DNA of 8,156 nt from Solirubrobacterales bacterium. Lineage in GTDB: Bacteria > Actinomycetota > Thermoleophilia > Solirubrobacterales > Solirubrobacteraceae. The notes below the pieces were generated by a model. That model made no database searches and was not told the DNA's origin. It saw only the letters and a list, made by a program, of their open reading frames with translations. The position numbers and the translations under genes are program-made. The stretch spans positions 1 through 8,156 of the forward strand of contig JAATFK010000540.1 of NCBI GenBank assembly GCA_015655225.1, given 5' to 3'. Below are positions 5,738 to 8,156 of this stretch, in pieces (the stretch's first letter is position 1; the number at the start of each line of letters is the position of its first letter).

Positions 5738-6971
5738 GGATTCCAGCTTCGGAAGCGGCGGCGCGTGGTTTGCGCGATCGGTTGTGGCAGCAGCTGCAGC
5801 TGCTGGACGGGGTCGGCTGGCGCGAGAGATCGCCAGAACTGGCCGCGATCCGCAATCACCTCACAGGGGTCGATTCGGTGTCTTCGCGAGTCCGCCGTGA
5901 TGATGGCGCACGTGCGCGCAGGGAGGGTGTGGGCGCGGCCGATCGTCGTGAGCGAGGATCAGATCGGTGATGTTCGCGGGATGTTCCGCGCCGAGGTCGA
6001 ACGCACGGAGACGGTGCTCGAGATCAGACGATCCGCCCGGGACGAGGAACAGGCGCTCGCGGAGCGGCGTCACGACGACGCGCGGCAGATGTGGGCGGAC
6101 GCTGATCCCGATCGCACCCACGGAGTCGAAGGATGGGAGGGCACTGAATTCCCACTAACGGGCTCGTTCACCGCGATCTCCCGAGCGTTCACGCATCTGA
6201 CGCTGCGGATCTGCGGCCAGTTCCGCTGCGTGGCTGAAGTCGCCGATGTGGATCGACCGCGCGTCGGTGCTGCGCTGGACACGGTCGAGGTCGCGGTCGC
6301 CGTGGTCGATCGGATCGTGCAGGGCGCCCCCGGACCGCGACCACCCCCGCGACGACGGCCGCCCCGGCGAGGATGGCACGCCGGACCGCGACGGCGGCGG
6401 CGACGAGCCGCAATCCGGCGGGAGCGCCGCTGCGGGCCCGCCCGAGCCGGCGCAGCACGACGAGGGCGGCCGGCAGCGATGACCCCCGCGCTGACGATCA
6501 CGGCCGGTGAGCCCGAGGTGGCGCACGGGGCGGTGATCGCCGACTCCTTAGAGGTGCAGAACGCCGCCGAGACGCAGGGCGCCGTCTTCCGGGAGCTGCG
6601 GAACGTTCTCGCCGGCATGCGCCGAGACCGCTGGGAGCCGCCACCGAAACGTCGCAGCACCCAACCGGAGCCCAAGCCTTCCCCGACCGGTTCGCCGTGC
6701 TTCTCGGCGGCTGGCTGTTCGGCCGGGTGCTGGGGCGAAGCGCCGGGGCGGTCCTGGCACTGGTCGAAGCACCTGATCAGTGCGGCCGTCAGCGGCGGAG
6801 TGCAGCCCTTCGCCACGACTGCTCAGACACGCTGCCCAGCAGTCGCCTAGGATCTCCGCGGTCCTCGACCGACAGTCGTGCGCTCGCATGCGGCGTCGAT
6901 CCCGCGACCCTGATGAAGCAGCCGCGGCCCAGCGTCGTCGTCCACGAAGCGTCGACCGTCCCGGCGGCGGC
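5738..6971. other. Long stretch with no defensible gene; decayed coding-like DNA
   Basis: Several frames stay open but none reads as a whole protein. On the plus strand from the TTG at 5770, about 40 residues look natural (RDRLWQQLQLLDGVGW, then RERSPELAAIRNHLT), then the frame turns arginine-rich and stops at 5970. From 5861 to 6121, first and third codon positions are both very GC-rich (77-82% for plus codons starting at 5870, second position about 47%), as in real coding DNA. The plus 5765-6850 frame and the minus 6121-5861 frame (GTG start) both fit this. Around 6330-6460 the minus strand reads as a hydrophobic Ala/Val segment (LRLVAAAVAVRR, then AILAGAAVVAGVVAV), resembling one or two membrane helices without an intact gene. 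No start has a good ribosome site and no family is recognised. Old pseudogene fragments are the simplest reading. Confidence 0.5.
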
Positions 6972-6992
6972 GAGACCCACCTGAGAGGTCTC
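6972..6992 (+). repeat. Small hairpin at the edge of the AT-richer segment
   Basis: GAGACC (6972-6977) and GGTCTC (6987-6992) can pair around a 9-base loop, directly before TAACAATTAGATAAA. It marks where base composition drops sharply. It might act as a terminator for anything reading in from the left, but the stem is short. Confidence 0.3.
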
Positions 6993-7019
6993 TAACAATT
7001 AGATAAACTCCTCGCGTCA

Positions 7020-7065
7020 GCTAAGACTTGAAACGTTCTCGTTTCTAGCTATATGCTGTCTTAGC
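7020..7065. promoter_or_regulatory. Nested inverted repeats over the promoter, possible operator
   Basis: GCTAAGAC (7020-7027) is matched by GTCTTAGC (7058-7065). Inside sits a second perfect inverted repeat, GAAACG (7030-7035) and CGTTTC (7040-7045), with a 4-base loop. The outer arms flank the promoter boxes and the right arm covers the predicted start point, a layout suited to a dimeric repressor. Alternatively the DNA could extrude as a cruciform. No regulator gene is visible. Confidence 0.45.
7028..7057 (+). promoter_or_regulatory. Sigma-70-type promoter of the four-cysteine protein gene
   Basis: TTGAAA at 7028-7033 (5 of 6 against TTGACA) and TATGCT at 7052-7057 (4 of 6, fits TAnnnT) have an 18-base spacer. 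The start point would be about 7064, giving a leader of about 60 bases. It lies in the most AT-rich part of the window, which helps it stand out. Confidence 0.6.
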
Positions 7066-7113
7066 CTTAGCGACGCCAGAGGTAGCAATCTTTACGCATT
7101 AGCAACCAGCAAA

Positions 7114-7119
7114 AGGAGG
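7114..7119 (+). promoter_or_regulatory. Consensus ribosome binding site
   Basis: AGGAGG with a 6-base spacer to the ATG at 7126, the strongest Shine-Dalgarno in the window. It fixes the start and suggests high expression. Confidence 0.85.
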
Positions 7120-7125
7120 CGCCAA

Positions 7126-7509
7126 ATGGTTCTTCGCAGGGTGCTCGCACGACTCGTCGCGGCGGCTTCATTGGCCGCGACCGTTTCGGTTCTCGCGGCG
7201 TCTGGCGCGAGCGCGTCCACGCATCAGTACTGTGGGGTTGGAGTCAATCCGTACGCTGACTGTCTGTACAGCCTTGACGCCCCCTCTAGCTTGTGGGACA
7301 ACGCAGCAAACTATACGGGAGTTCCTGCGATCAGCGTGTGCGAGAAAGTTCTCACGAACGCGGGCCAGATTAGCCGCCGCTGCGCCGCTGGCTACCGCGA
7401 CTCCGCCAGTGACCTGGACCCTTACGCGGGCGTTGCGATGGAAGGGTTCGTTGGTAACAATTCGGGATACGTGCACACAATCTACGGCATAGGTTACGAC
7501 TACAACTAG
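7126..7509 (+). CDS. Small secreted four-cysteine protein, unknown function
   Basis: 127 residues. Residues 1-31 are a signal peptide: R4, R5 and R9, a hydrophobic core (LVAAASLAATVSVLAA), then a likely cleavage after A-S-A or A-S-A-S before THQYC. The mature part of about 96 residues has four cysteines (36, 46, 72, 86), enough for two disulfides, many Tyr, Asn and Gly, and a tail G-F-V-G-N-N-S-G-Y-V-H-T-I-Y-G. Small exported proteins with a closing N-N-S-G-x-x-H-x-I-x-G pattern are familiar to me from actinobacteria, without a known role; a bacteriocin-like or cell-surface function is possible but unproven. The promoter and ribosome site are the best in the window. Codon use is clearly less GC-biased than in the ligase or PhzF genes (GTT, CTT, ATA and GCA appear freely), fitting recent transfer or a different selective regime. 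The next gene follows after 40 bases, probably co-transcribed. Confidence 0.88.
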   Translation: MVLRRVLARLVAAASLAATVSVLAASGASASTHQYCGVGVNPYADCLYSLDAPSSLWDNAANYTGVPAISVCEKVLTNAGQISRRCAAGYRDSASDLDPYAGVAMEGFVGNNSGYVHTIYGIGYDYN

Positions 7510-7526
7510 CGGCGACAAGTAGCTTT

Positions 7527-7536
7527 CTAAGACAGC
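7527..7536. repeat. Distant inverted repeat of the promoter-side element
   Basis: CTAAGACAGC here is the exact reverse complement of GCTGTCTTAG at 7055-7064, so the pair brackets the four-cysteine gene. A third CTAAGAC core is at 7021-7027. It lies in the 40-base gap between the two exported-protein genes. Confidence 0.45.
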
Positions 7537-7549
7537 GAGAGGGTCTGAG

Positions 7550-8156
7550 ATGACAAGAAGAAAGTGGCTCGTAGCGGCTGTGATAACCGTCGTACTCGCC
7601 GGTGTCAGTACCGGAGTGACCGTGGCCGTGGGGTCGCATCACGCCGTACGAGGCTCGGCCGCCGTGACAACGGACGTTGCCCCAGCGATCAAGACCTCGT
7701 TCAGCGTGTTTGCTGGAAAGGCAGTCGCGCTCCCAAGCCAGTTGTCGTACCAGCAGATCGCGAGCGATGGTGGCAATGTGGCCGCGGCGCGGGAGGCACG
7801 TACCTCGCCGACCGGCGGAACGGTATACGTCGTGCCGTCCTCGGACGGTCTCTGCCTCGCCAGCTCGAACGGTCTTGAGGATGGATGCTCAAGCGCGGCG
7901 GCCGCGACAAGCGGCGTGACCGCCTCCTCGATTGAGTGTGCGCCGAACCTTCCGAACAGCACACTCGAAGTGTACGGCACCGCTACAGATAGCGTGTCGT
8001 CGCTTAGCGTGAGACGCGACGACGGTTCCTCGGTTCCGCTCAGCATTACTGGCAATGTGTACGTGTACACAGCGCCCCTGAGCGCCCCACGGCCGCTTGC
8101 GCTGACGTGGGTCAACAGAGATGGCACCACCGGGAGTACGGACGCGACCGTCCCGA
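7550..8156 (+). CDS. Membrane-anchored or exported protein, 3' partial
   Basis: ATG at 7550, preceded by GAGAGGG (7537-7543) at good spacing; the frame stays open to the window end, with 202 codons visible. Residues 2-5 (T-R-R-K) and a hydrophobic stretch from about 6 to 27 form an uncleaved anchor or signal peptide, so the rest should be outside the membrane. The exported part is rich in Ser, Thr, Ala and Val. It shows a V-Y-V-V-P strand (92-96), then C102, C113 and C130, a C-A-P-N-L-P motif (130-135), an E-V-Y-G strand, D-G-S-S-V, a G-N-V-Y-V-Y turn (168-173) and W-V-N-R-D-G (187-192). From memory this strand order matches a large uncharacterised family of single-pass exported proteins in Solirubrobacterales. 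Function unknown. It is probably in one transcript with the four-cysteine gene. Codon use is intermediate. Confidence 0.85.
   Translation, partial: MTRRKWLVAAVITVVLAGVSTGVTVAVGSHHAVRGSAAVTTDVAPAIKTSFSVFAGKAVALPSQLSYQQIASDGGNVAAAREARTSPTGGTVYVVPSSDGLCLASSNGLEDGCSSAAAATSGVTASSIECAPNLPNSTLEVYGTATDSVSSLSVRRDDGSSVPLSITGNVYVYTAPLSAPRPLALTWVNRDGTTGSTDATVP

Noticed and set aside
5626..5859. Minus-strand frame containing VGLEPTTSWVRS
   Set aside because: It is read from the complement of the tRNA gene, a well-known source of false proteins.
5765..6850. 361-codon plus-strand frame as a real gene
   Set aside because: It starts at a GTG without a ribosome site, contains a run of Arg/Pro from about 6330 to 6470, and no part resembles a known domain; kept only as decayed coding-like DNA.
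7639..8130. 163-codon minus-strand frame at the right end
   Set aside because: The plus frame from 7550 has a ribosome site, a membrane anchor and a family-like strand pattern; this is its shadow.
1..8156. CRISPR array, transposon ends, integrase or phage genes
   Set aside because: No regularly spaced repeats, terminal inverted repeats, DDE or recombinase motifs, or phage proteins were seen.

Overview
The window is a roughly 70% GC bacterial chromosome segment. Codon use (C or G in almost every third position), the gene families and the gene style point to a high-GC actinobacterium. The best guess is the Thermoleophilia (Solirubrobacterales, for example Conexibacter- or Solirubrobacter-like). 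This placement rests on the disordered protein that opens MGLLDDAIREHLEL, and on the small secreted and membrane-anchored proteins at the right end. It is recall plus inference; no search was run.

Layout, left to right. (1) Positions 1-1152, plus strand: the 3' part of a gene whose protein has an EVE/PUA-like fold, a Pro/Ala/Arg linker and an HsdR-N-type PD-(D/E)XK nuclease-like domain, a plausible modified-DNA defence protein. (2) 1230-2168, plus: a secreted protein built from three copies of a two-cysteine NDHIG repeat, apparently made from a leaderless mRNA. (3) 2266-3810, plus: an AlkK-like acyl-CoA synthetase, closed by a strong hairpin at 3815-3849. (4) 5490 down to 3980, minus: a two-gene operon encoding an intrinsically disordered protein with conserved ends, then a PhzF-family epimerase/isomerase, convergent with the ligase. 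(5) 5615-5687, plus: tRNA-Ala(CGC) with a tight downstream hairpin. (6) 5738-6971: about 1.2 kb with coding-like patches in several frames but no gene I can defend; it looks like decayed coding DNA behind a tRNA. (7) 6985-8156, plus: an AT-richer control region with a recognisable promoter nested in inverted repeats, a small four-cysteine secreted protein, and the start of a membrane-anchored extracellular protein cut off by the window end.

The ligase, PhzF and tRNA are ordinary core genes. The accessory interest lies at the two ends: a possible modification-sensing nuclease on the left, and a post-tRNA island with an exported protein pair on the right. No integrase, transposase, CRISPR array or phage gene was seen.
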